A DNA stretch of 32,089 nucleotides from an uncultured Synergistaceae bacterium (GTDB lineage: Bacteria > Synergistota > Synergistia > Synergistales > Dethiosulfovibrionaceae). This document shows, one piece after another, positions 16,334 to 22,378 of this stretch. Each line of letters opens with the position of its first letter. Position 1 is the first letter of the stretch. Both the position numbers and the translations under genes were made by a program. The notes beneath the pieces were generated by a model that worked only from the letters and a program-made list of their open reading frames with translations, was not told where the DNA came from and searched no databases. The DNA is taken from contig CABTYW010000017.1 in the NCBI GenBank assembly GCA_902489135.1, positions 1 through 32,089 of the forward strand, in the 5' to 3' direction.

Positions 16334-16366
16334 TCAAAAAAGCGCCGCGTCTTTTGCGCGGCGCTT
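16334..16366 (-). terminator. Terminator of the apbE/nusG-II/Gx transporter operon
   Basis: On the minus strand AAGCGCCGCG pairs with CGCGGCGCTT around a 7-base loop (16340-16366) and is followed by a run of T. It lies about 38 bases past the Gx transporter stop and 35 bases before the MocR start. Confidence 0.85.
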
Positions 16367-16403
16367 CGATGCGAAAATTTTCTTCGGGCGCGCCCAAAGG
16401 CGG

Positions 16404-16919
16404 TCAGGAGTCCTTTCGGCTGAAAAATCCGCGTTCCAGACGATCTTGGGTCTGGAGCGCGATCTGTCCCGTCAGGGCGCCGCAAACAAGGCCCGACACC
16501 ACAAGAAAGGGCAGATAGGAAAAAAGAGCCGGCGTCGATGCGGCGAAAGCCGCGGAGGCAAGCTGACCGCAATTGTGCAGGACGCCGCAAAGGGCGCTGG
16601 TCAGCCACAGCCGCGCCGGAGGCACAACCTTTTTCAGCAGCAGTCCGCCGGCCAGAGCGAACAGTCCTCCGCAAAAACTGAAAAACAGTGATGCGGCTCT
16701 GCCGGTGATCAATGCGCTCAGAAGAATGCGCGCCGTCAGCACCAGCAAGGCCTGAAGAGGCGTGCAGAAATAAACGGCCCAGACGGTGACCACGTTGGCC
16801 AGTCCCAGCTTGGCGCCGGGGACGGGCAGAGCGGCCGGCAAAGCCAGCTCGACGACAAAGAGGATGAGCGACAGCGCGGTGAGCAGCGCCAGTCGGGTAA
16901 GGACGGTGATTTTTTTCAT
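16404..16919 (-). CDS. Gx transporter family protein (heptaprenyl diphosphate synthase component I-like)
   Basis: A 171-residue membrane protein with about five hydrophobic segments. The stretch PVPGAKLGLANVVTVWA near residues 32-48 is the hallmark of the Gx transporter/Hpre_diP_synt_I family (Pfam PF07456), which is related to ECF-type S components. Such genes often sit with NusG domain II proteins, ApbE and Rnf genes; the transported compound is not established (a flavin-related or isoprenoid role has been suggested by annotation only). The ATG at 16919 has AGGAG upstream and follows the NusG-II stop by eight bases. Confidence 0.88.
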   Translation of the reverse strand: MKKITVLTRLALLTALSLILFVVELALPAALPVPGAKLGLANVVTVWAVYFCTPLQALLVLTARILLSALITGRAASLFFSFCGGLFALAGGLLLKKVVPPARLWLTSALCGVLHNCGQLASAAFAASTPALFSYLPFLVVSGLVCGALTGQIALQTQDRLERGFFSRKDS

Positions 16920-16927
16920 TTAATCTC

Positions 16928-17296
16928 CTATTGGGACAGACTGTCCAGAAAATCTTCGGAAGGGTCGGCAAAGCGTACTGTCAGCCGATGGGGAAGACAT
17001 ACCAGCGGCAGGGAGGCCGAACGCAGCCAGCCCATTCTGACGCAGTCTTTGCCGGGGCAGTCGGCGCTTTTTACGCGAATGCGGCCGTTCTCAATGAGGA
17101 GCCTGTTGACGCCGCCGTCTTTCGCGGTGATGACAATTTCGCGGCGCCCCTTTTGGGCGTTCAGGTCAATTCTCCGGAGAAGTTTTCCGTCCTGAAGAAT
17201 TTCAACGAGACGACCGGCGGGCGCGCGCAGGCTCCCGATGGACCAGAACAGGGCACTCAGCAGAAGAGCGGCGGTGAAAAAAAGGATTTTTCTCAT
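16928..17296 (-). CDS. NusG domain II-containing membrane-anchored protein
   Basis: The 122-residue product has an N-terminal hydrophobic anchor (about residues 3-19) followed by a small beta-rich NusG domain II. The segment ADCPGKDCVRMGW and a later CLPH are the conserved features of this stand-alone family. Its function is unknown, but it is typically found beside Gx transporter, ApbE and Rnf genes. Its ATG overlaps the apbE stop as ATGA, so translation is coupled. Confidence 0.9.
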   Translation of the reverse strand: MRKILFFTAALLLSALFWSIGSLRAPAGRLVEILQDGKLLRRIDLNAQKGRREIVITAKDGGVNRLLIENGRIRVKSADCPGKDCVRMGWLRSASLPLVCLPHRLTVRFADPSEDFLDSLSQ

Positions 17297-18321
17297 CGGG
17301 TGATCCTTTTCACGGTGAGGCCCGCATAGGCCGGCTCAACGGCAAATCTCTTTGCAACCCCTTCGGTCAGCCAGAGTTCCCCCGATTGGGTGAGAAGGAT
17401 GAACTCGATTTCGGGGTGATTTCTCCAGTATTGCGCCGCTTTTTCAGCGCCCATCACAAAAAACGCGGTGGACAATCCGTCGCACAGCAGCCCCGAAGGG
17501 CCCGTCACCGTGGCGGAAATGACGCCGCTGCGGGCCGGTTCGCCGGTGGACGGATCGAGGATGTGCCAGTATTTTGTGCCGTCGGGGCCGGTGAAAAATC
17601 GCTCATAGCCGCCTGACGTCACCACGGCGGCTTCCCCCGTTTCAAGCACGCCGAGAAGCTCTCCCCCGGGTGCTTTGATGCCGATGCGCCAACGGCCGCC
17701 GCGGGGAGGTCGTCCCAAAGTCTGAACGTTGCCGCCCAGATTGGCCACGGCCGAAGTTACGCCGCAGCGCCGCAAAGCCTTTGCCGCTTCTGAGCCCGCC
17801 AGTCCTTTGGCGGCGCCGCCGAAGTCAATCATGGCACCGGGAGCAAGCCGGGCCGAGGAGCCTGAAAGCCGCACTTTGTCGGGCCCCGTGAGCTTCAGCA
17901 GCGACTGGATTTCGCCGCGGGACAGCACACGATAGGTTCCCGTGGTAAAGCCCCAGCGTTGAAGCAGAGGGTACAGCGTGGGGTCAAAGGCGCCGTGGGT
18001 TTCGGAGCAGAGTTTCAGTGAGAAATTCAGCAACTGTGTCGCTTCGATGCCGATTTTCGTGGGCGCCCCGCCTGAGGCGTTGAGCCGTCCCACATCGCTG
18101 TTCGGGTCGGTGACCGAAAGACGGCGCTCCAGTTCGACAATGCGGTTTCGGGCGGTCTGGAGCCCTTCTTCGGCGTGAGGCCCGTAGGCCGACAGCGTCA
18201 TAACCGTGTTCATGGCGTAAAAGGACAGGCTGTGACGGCGGTCCTGCGCGCGGCGCCATGAAGCCCGGGCGAGAGCGACGGCAGCCAGAAGAGCCGCAAA
18301 GATGAAAAATTTTTTTCTCAT
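17293..18321 (-). CDS. apbE: FAD:protein FMN transferase
   Basis: The 342-residue product has an N-terminal hydrophobic anchor or signal (about residues 4-20, no lipobox Cys) and a full ApbE domain. Motifs: MNTVMTLSAYG near 37-47, DFGGAAKG at 166-173, NLGGN at 194-198, HILDPSTG at 253-260 and the Mg-binding DGLSTA at 281-286. ApbE transfers FMN from FAD to Thr in [S/T]GAT-type motifs of exported domains. RnfG Thr163 and RnfD Thr151 in this same window are the obvious substrates. The ATG at 18321 is preceded by AAAGGA at about 11 bases. The gene leads an operon with the NusG-II and Gx transporter genes. Confidence 0.95.
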   Translation of the reverse strand: MRKKFFIFAALLAAVALARASWRRAQDRRHSLSFYAMNTVMTLSAYGPHAEEGLQTARNRIVELERRLSVTDPNSDVGRLNASGGAPTKIGIEATQLLNFSLKLCSETHGAFDPTLYPLLQRWGFTTGTYRVLSRGEIQSLLKLTGPDKVRLSGSSARLAPGAMIDFGGAAKGLAGSEAAKALRRCGVTSAVANLGGNVQTLGRPPRGGRWRIGIKAPGGELLGVLETGEAAVVTSGGYERFFTGPDGTKYWHILDPSTGEPARSGVISATVTGPSGLLCDGLSTAFFVMGAEKAAQYWRNHPEIEFILLTQSGELWLTEGVAKRFAVEPAYAGLTVKRITR

Positions 18322-18517
18322 TTTTTCGGTTTTCCTTTCTGCCGTCCGCGGCGCCTGAGATAAAAAGCGGCGAAAACGCGACAGTGTCCTTTTGCTGCGG
18401 CACCGACGGCGAAAAAGAGTGAAAGGCCGCCGTTTTGCCGCCTCTTCCGACGGAAGGTCGGGAAATCCGCAGGCACCGCGTGAAAGAGGGCTCTTTTCAA
18501 AAAATCTGTCGGAGAAC

Positions 18518-18546
18518 AGATTACGGCGCCCGCCGCATTTTGTCAA
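18518..18546 (-). promoter_or_regulatory. Promoter of the apbE operon
   Basis: On the minus strand a perfect TTGACA (18541-18546) and TAATCT (18518-18523) are 17 bases apart. The leader to apbE would be about 190 bases; I see no recognisable riboswitch in it. Confidence 0.7.
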
Positions 18547-18652
18547 CAGAAGGCACGGCGCTTTTCCGCGCGAGATGCCGTTTCGCTGCGGGCTGGGGCA
18601 ACGGTGCCGCGGCGTTTTTCGAGAGGCGAAAGCGGCGGCGCGATGATCCCCG

Positions 18653-19915
18653 TCAGCTTTCGGCAATTACGTGAATGGCGTTGCCGCAGGGAACCAGCAT
18701 GGACAATCCTTCGGTTCCCGAAACCCGGCGAAGCCAGCGGTCCGCCTGGTCCATGCTCTGAAAGACTTTTCCGGGAAAGGGGACGTCGGTGCGGGGCGTG
18801 ACCAGCGCGCAAGGGCGGCGCCGCGCTTCCAGCACCATGCGCAGAGCGATGTAGCCCGAGACGGTAAAGGCGCGTTCCATGCGCCTGGCGAAGGCCTCCG
18901 GCTCTCTCATGGCCTCCGGCAGATCGTCGGCGAAGTCTCCCGGGCCAAGGCTGTCCTCGACGCCGGCGGCAAGCACGACGGGCGCTTCGGGCATCAAAGC
19001 CGAAAGGGGCGAAAAAAAGGCCTTTGTCGCCTGATAGAGGTCCATGTCGAAGGGAGAACCGCCGCATGAGGCGATGCAGCGCGCCGCTCTGCGGGGAATG
19101 TAAAGCGAATCCAGGGCGCGGCAGGTTTGACAGCCCTGTTCCCAGGCCTGCCAAAGGTCTCCGGCGACCCAGGCGGCGGGCTGACCGAGGGAGTCGGCAA
19201 CGGCATTGAGAATGAAGCATTTTTTGCCCCGCAGCGCCAGATCGGCAAATTCCTTCTGATCCTGCGCCATGGGATTGCCCTCGATGAGTCCGCTGTCGGT
19301 TGCCGGGTTGAGATTTCCGTCGATGAGACAGTAATTGTGATTGGCCACGATGGAGCGCCTGCCGGCAACGCCGGGGATAATGGATTTGCGTCCGCCGCTG
19401 AAGCCCGCCATGTCGTGATAGGTAATGCCGCCTGTCATGACCACAAGATCGGCGTCGCAAAAGCGGGTGTTGAGCCAAATGGGCGTGCCCCTTGAGGTTG
19501 TCAGTTTCACGTTTTTCGCGTCGTCGCAGTTATGGTTCATCAGACTGTCGCTCGGAAGCGGGGCGTCGCCGTAGACCAGCGGCGCTTCCTCTGCGGTAAT
19601 TCCGCGGTGCTGCCCCGTGGCGACAATCCATGTGACGGGAGCCTTGCTGACTGAGGCGATGCGATGGCGCAGAGCGGCGTTCATCTCCGGCGCGCGGCAC
19701 CAGCCGCGAGTGATGTCGGGGACGATTATAACGATTTTTTCGGCGTCGCGACTCAGCTCTTCGAGACAGGGCGAACCCAACGGGCGGTCCAGGGCTTCTT
19801 CAATGGAGGCAAAGGCGCCGCCGAGATCGGCTTTTTTCGCAAGAGGGACGACGTAATCATACGGACTGTCCCAACGCAGGACGCTGCGCCCCACTTTGAT
19901 CTCGAAAGTTTTCAT
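18653..19915 (-). CDS. LarA family protein (lactate racemase-like, nickel-pincer type)
   Basis: The 420-residue protein carries the LarA active-site set: Arg70 in DITRGW, His103 in ATGQHRG, His167 and Lys177 in YHDMAGFSGGRK, His193 in VANHNY, and a later Lys in YQATKAF. In LarA the Lys equivalent to Lys177 bears the pyridinium-thioacid nickel pincer cofactor, which needs LarB, LarC and LarE; none is in this window. LarA homologues act on several alpha-hydroxy acids, so lactate is only one possibility. The ATG at 19915 has AGGAGGTG upstream; the longer frame to 19978 crosses the promoter. Confidence 0.9.
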   Translation of the reverse strand: MKTFEIKVGRSVLRWDSPYDYVVPLAKKADLGGAFASIEEALDRPLGSPCLEELSRDAEKIVIIVPDITRGWCRAPEMNAALRHRIASVSKAPVTWIVATGQHRGITAEEAPLVYGDAPLPSDSLMNHNCDDAKNVKLTTSRGTPIWLNTRFCDADLVVMTGGITYHDMAGFSGGRKSIIPGVAGRRSIVANHNYCLIDGNLNPATDSGLIEGNPMAQDQKEFADLALRGKKCFILNAVADSLGQPAAWVAGDLWQAWEQGCQTCRALDSLYIPRRAARCIASCGGSPFDMDLYQATKAFFSPLSALMPEAPVVLAAGVEDSLGPGDFADDLPEAMREPEAFARRMERAFTVSGYIALRMVLEARRRPCALVTPRTDVPFPGKVFQSMDQADRWLRRVSGTEGLSMLVPCGNAIHVIAES

Positions 19916-19948
19916 CGAGCACACCTCCTTTTGAGGAAAGATAAATCC

Positions 19949-19978
19949 ATTATAAAGCCGGTTGGAATTGCAGGTCAA
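19949..19978 (-). promoter_or_regulatory. Promoter of the larA-like gene
   Basis: On the minus strand TTGACC (19973-19978) and a perfect TATAAT (19949-19954) are 18 bases apart, leaving a short leader of about 27 bases with an AGGAGG site. Confidence 0.8.
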
Positions 19979-20103
19979 TAAAGTTTATTTTGATGAAAAA
20001 GAGTATAGTTATCCGTCACCGCCTTTTCACGGCAACGCGACACAAGCCCTCCGTCAAAAAGCGTCTGAAACAAGAGGCGACATAAAAATTTTAGGCGTTC
20101 GCC

Positions 20104-20132
20104 TTGCGCCCGGCGACCAAAACTGGTATGCT
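20104..20132 (+). promoter_or_regulatory. Promoter of rlmN
   Basis: TTGCGC (20104-20109) and TATGCT (20127-20132) are 17 bases apart, about 57 bases before the expected rlmN leader ends at its ATG (20197). This also argues against the longer rlmN frame beginning at 20104. Confidence 0.6.
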
Positions 20133-20196
20133 TCACGGAAAGAAGGGACAAAGACCGTCGGGCTCAGCCCCCTGTAATTCTCGAAAGGAAAGAAAA

Positions 20197-21261
20197 ATGG
20201 AAAACGCTGAAATGAACGTCGCAGCGCCCGCTCAAAAGCGCGGCGCCTTTGATATGAACCTTGCGGAATGGAGGGATTTCGTCCAGGAAGACCTGAAACT
20301 TCCGCGCTACACGGCCGATCAGATCTGCCAATGGGTGTATCAGAAGAAAGTTTTCGATTTTCGCGCCATGACGAACCTCTCCAAGGCCTTGAGAGAGCGG
20401 CTTCCTCAGCTGGTGGACATCGCTTTGCCCCGCCTGGCGCAGCGTCAGGTCTCTCAGGACGGAACGCGCAAATATTTATGGAGACTGGCGGACGGACAGT
20501 ACATCGAGTCGGTTCTGATGGACCACGGCAACCACTATACGGCCTGCATTTCGTCGCAGGTGGGCTGCCCCCTTCGCTGCACCTTCTGCGCCACGGGGCA
20601 GCAGGGATTTACCCGCAATCTGACAGCCGGCGAAATTGTCGCGCATTTCACCGCCATGGAAGCCGATCTCGGCGCCGACATCAACAATGTGGTCTTCATG
20701 GGCATGGGAGAGCCGCTGCTCAATTACAATAACGTCATCCGCGCCGTGAGAATGCTCCTTGAGCCCAAAATGCGCGGTTTGAGCGTGCGCCATGTAACCA
20801 TTTCGACGTCGGGAATTCCCGAGTACATTCGCCGTCTGGCCGACGAAGAACTGGGCATTTATCTGTGTCTGTCGCTGCACGCACCCAACAACGAACTTCG
20901 GTCGCGCCTGATGCCCGTCAACGAAAAATTCCCGCTGCCCCAGGTGCTGGACGCGCTTCGGTACTGGCAGAAAAAGACGGGCGTGCGTCTCACCGTAGAG
21001 TATGTGCTGCTGAAGAACCAGAACGACATGCCCGAATGTGCCTATGAGCTGGTGACGCTCTTTCAGGGGCTTCAGGTCTATGTCAACCTTATTCCCTACA
21101 ATCCCGTGGAGGGCAGCCGCTACAGCCGTCCCTCCGCAAGTCGTATCACCCCCTTCATGAACGTTCTGAAGAAGTTGGGCATTGAATGTGAACTGCGCAA
21201 AGAGCACGGCACCGACATTGACGCCGCCTGCGGACAGCTTCGGGGCCGCGCGTTGAACTGA
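20197..21261 (+). CDS. rlmN: 23S rRNA (adenine2503-C2)-methyltransferase, radical SAM
   Basis: The 354-residue protein has the radical SAM motif CPLRCTFC with Cys124, Cys128 and Cys131. Cys117 (ACISSQ) and Cys345 (DIDAACGQL) match the two catalytic Cys residues of RlmN, Cys118 and Cys355 in E. coli. GMGEPLLNYNNV is the conserved GEP block. The enzyme methylates A2503 of 23S rRNA and A37 of some tRNAs; an A at the first position of the C-terminal block is not needed to separate it from Cfr, since context and length favour RlmN. The ATG at 20197 has AAGGA at good spacing; upstream frame sequence is within the promoter region. Confidence 0.96.
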   Translation: MENAEMNVAAPAQKRGAFDMNLAEWRDFVQEDLKLPRYTADQICQWVYQKKVFDFRAMTNLSKALRERLPQLVDIALPRLAQRQVSQDGTRKYLWRLADGQYIESVLMDHGNHYTACISSQVGCPLRCTFCATGQQGFTRNLTAGEIVAHFTAMEADLGADINNVVFMGMGEPLLNYNNVIRAVRMLLEPKMRGLSVRHVTISTSGIPEYIRRLADEELGIYLCLSLHAPNNELRSRLMPVNEKFPLPQVLDALRYWQKKTGVRLTVEYVLLKNQNDMPECAYELVTLFQGLQVYVNLIPYNPVEGSRYSRPSASRITPFMNVLKKLGIECELRKEHGTDIDAACGQLRGRALN

Positions 21262-21262
21262 G

Positions 21263-21292
21263 AGCGTGCGCTTTTTCGCTGAACGCTTTTTT
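21263..21292 (+). terminator. Terminator of rlmN
   Basis: AGCGT (21263-21267) pairs with ACGCT (21283-21287), with GCG/CGC inside, followed by a run of six T. It starts two bases past the stop. Confidence 0.75.
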
Positions 21293-21303
21293 GAATTTAC
21301 TTC

Positions 21304-21331
21304 TTGACGAGTTTTAAAACCGTGATATAAT
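21304..21331 (+). promoter_or_regulatory. Strong promoter of the first small gene
   Basis: TTGACG (21304-21309) and a perfect TATAAT (21326-21331) are 16 bases apart. It sits directly after the rlmN terminator, so the small gene is an independent unit. Transcription would start near 21338. Confidence 0.85.
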
Positions 21332-21343
21332 AATTCAGATAAA

Positions 21344-21427
21344 GTACCAGAAACAAGGGTTTCAAGAAGTGCGTCTCATGCGCCCTTTGCTCACGAAAGG
21401 GCGATGGCGGTGCGCTTTCTGAGGTAC
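21344..21427 (+). promoter_or_regulatory. Folded 5' leader of the first small gene
   Basis: The leader of about 115 bases can close on itself. GTACC (21344-21348) pairs with GGTAC (21423-21427) and AGAAA (21349-21353) with TTTCT (21416-21420). Inside is a perfect 8-bp hairpin, CGCCCTTT (21381-21388) with AAAGGGCG (21396-21403). GAAAC (21350-21354) can alternatively pair with GTTTC (21359-21363). The closing stem ends nine bases before the GGAGG site. I do not recognise a known riboswitch class; a regulatory role is inference. Confidence 0.5.
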
Positions 21428-21453
21428 GGAAACATGGAGGTAGAAACAGAAAC

Positions 21454-21600
21454 ATGTCAATGCAGGAAAGAATGAGAAAAGCGTCAAAGTATTGTGAGAG
21501 CAACACCGGTTACAGCATAGTGTTCGTAAGCGGGGAAAGAAAGCCCCTCCTTGTGCTGAACAGCACAGGTTACGTGAAAACCGCACAGCTCGGCAAGTGA
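21454..21600 (+). CDS. Small protein of 48 residues, first of a paralogous pair
   Basis: The frame runs from ATG 21454 to TGA 21600 and encodes 48 residues starting MSMQERMRKASKYCESNTGY. It is not recognised by me. It shares 13 of the first 23 residues with the product of the next small gene (pattern MSxxERxxKAxxYCExNxGYxxV), including Cys14. The C-terminal part (LLVLNSTGY) also resembles the partner (ILVRNATA). No signal peptide or membrane segment is visible; it looks like a small, soluble, helix-plus-strand domain. GGAGG lies 13 bases upstream, rather long spacing. It has its own strong promoter, a folded leader and a terminator, so abundant expression is likely. Confidence 0.8.
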   Translation: MSMQERMRKASKYCESNTGYSIVFVSGERKPLLVLNSTGYVKTAQLGK

Positions 21601-21630
21601 TTCCCTTTGGGGAACCTTTTGCGACTTTTC

Positions 21631-21659
21631 AGCTTCGGCCTTCGGCCGGAGCTTTTTTT
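21631..21659 (+). terminator. Terminator of the first small gene
   Basis: AGCTTCGGCC (21631-21640) pairs with GGCCGGAGCT (21644-21653) with one G-T wobble and a 3-base loop, followed by seven T. It starts 31 bases past the stop codon. Confidence 0.92.
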
Positions 21660-21759
21660 ATTGAAATTTTACCCGTTGAGTATGGAATTTTCATCGTTGT
21701 CGTGCATAATGCAGTGGGTTGGAAAAAACATATCGCACAGTGAAGGAGGTGAACTCATC

Positions 21760-21918
21760 GTGTCATTTGCAGAACGGCTGAACAAAGCGGTAATCTATTG
21801 CGAAAACAATGCGGGATATCGCGTTGTCCCCAACGGCGCCATGGATGTGGTCATTCTCGTCCGCAACGCAACGGCTCCCTGCCGAGCGGTTGTCTGCACT
21901 TTCGAACTGCGCCCCTAA
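21760..21918 (+). CDS. Small protein of 52 residues, second of a paralogous pair
   Basis: A GTG at 21760 follows an excellent AAGGAGGTGA site by ten bases; the frame ends at TAA 21918. The product begins MSFAERLNKAVIYCENNAGY and aligns without gaps to the N-terminal half of the upstream 48-residue protein, sharing Glu5-Arg6, Lys9-Ala10, Tyr13-Cys14-Glu15, Asn17 and Gly19-Tyr20. The tail differs and adds Cys41 and Cys46. The same frame is open back to 21607, but that part crosses the preceding terminator and has no start site. A weak promoter (TGGAAT, then CATAAT near 21710) may drive it. Function unknown. Confidence 0.78.
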   Translation: MSFAERLNKAVIYCENNAGYRVVPNGAMDVVILVRNATAPCRAVVCTFELRP

Positions 21919-21929
21919 GGGGTGTTTTT
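21910..21929 (+). terminator. Compact terminator overlapping the stop of the second small gene
   Basis: CGCCCC (21910-21915) pairs with GGGGTG (21919-21924), so the TAA stop codon itself is the loop; five T follow at once. Confidence 0.7.
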
Positions 21930-21966
21930 CTTAAGAAGATACGGGATTGCCCTGAGGCAGTCTCTG

Positions 21967-22036
21967 AAAAAAATAAAAAAAGGACGAAGGGCGGCGCCCC
22001 GTTCCCACCGGTGGAACGGGGCGCCGCCCTTCGTCC
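21967..22036 (-). terminator. Very strong terminator facing the minus strand, no gene assigned
   Basis: A perfect 24-bp GC-rich stem (21982-22005 with 22013-22036, loop CACCGGT) is bordered on its left by an A-rich tract of about 15 bases, which is a T tract on the minus strand. The plus side has no T tract. It therefore ends leftward transcription, yet the nearest genes on both sides are on the plus strand. Confidence 0.8.
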
Positions 22037-22116
22037 GAACGGACTTCCGCGAGGGACTTACCTCCCGGCGGAGCCCCATGGCCGCTCACGGTCCCCTTCA
22101 AGCCTGGCGCCCGCCG

Positions 22117-22145
22117 TTGAGGGCGTCGGCAATTCATGGTATAGT
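22117..22145 (+). promoter_or_regulatory. Promoter of the aldo/keto reductase gene
   Basis: TTGAGG (22117-22122) and TATAGT (22140-22145) are 17 bases apart. The leader to the ATG at 22379 would be about 225 bases, unusually long, with several possible hairpins (for example GTCGA/TCGAC at 22201-22213 and AGTTGAT/ATCAACT near 22226-22240). No known riboswitch is recognised. Confidence 0.65.
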
Positions 22146-22378
22146 AAAAAGGCCGCTGATGAGGCTATTGGGTGAACGACGAGCCCTCCGCGGCGGCGTT
22201 GTCGAAATTCGACACGCTTCGGCAGAGTTGATCATCAACTGTCGGCTCCTGCATGGGCCTTGCCCTGCCGAGGGGAGGCCTGCACCGGGGGGTGGACGGC
22301 GAAAGGCGTCTCCGCCCTTTGAAGCCGGCGGCGATGGAAGAGCGCGGTCGCGGGGATGCCGGCACAAGGAGGAAAAAG

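Noticed and set aside
16300..16971. N-terminal extension of the MocR frame by 224 codons
   Set aside because: The extension runs through the terminator at 16334-16366 and over the Gx transporter gene in another frame; a good ribosome binding site marks the start at 16299.
20104..20196. Longer rlmN start at 20104
   Set aside because: This stretch contains the likely promoter and the family N-terminus begins after the ATG at 20197, which has a ribosome binding site.
22150..22215. CTGATGAG near 22156, reminiscent of a hammerhead ribozyme core
   Set aside because: The stem II is poor and no GAAA and cleavage-site arrangement follows at the required place.
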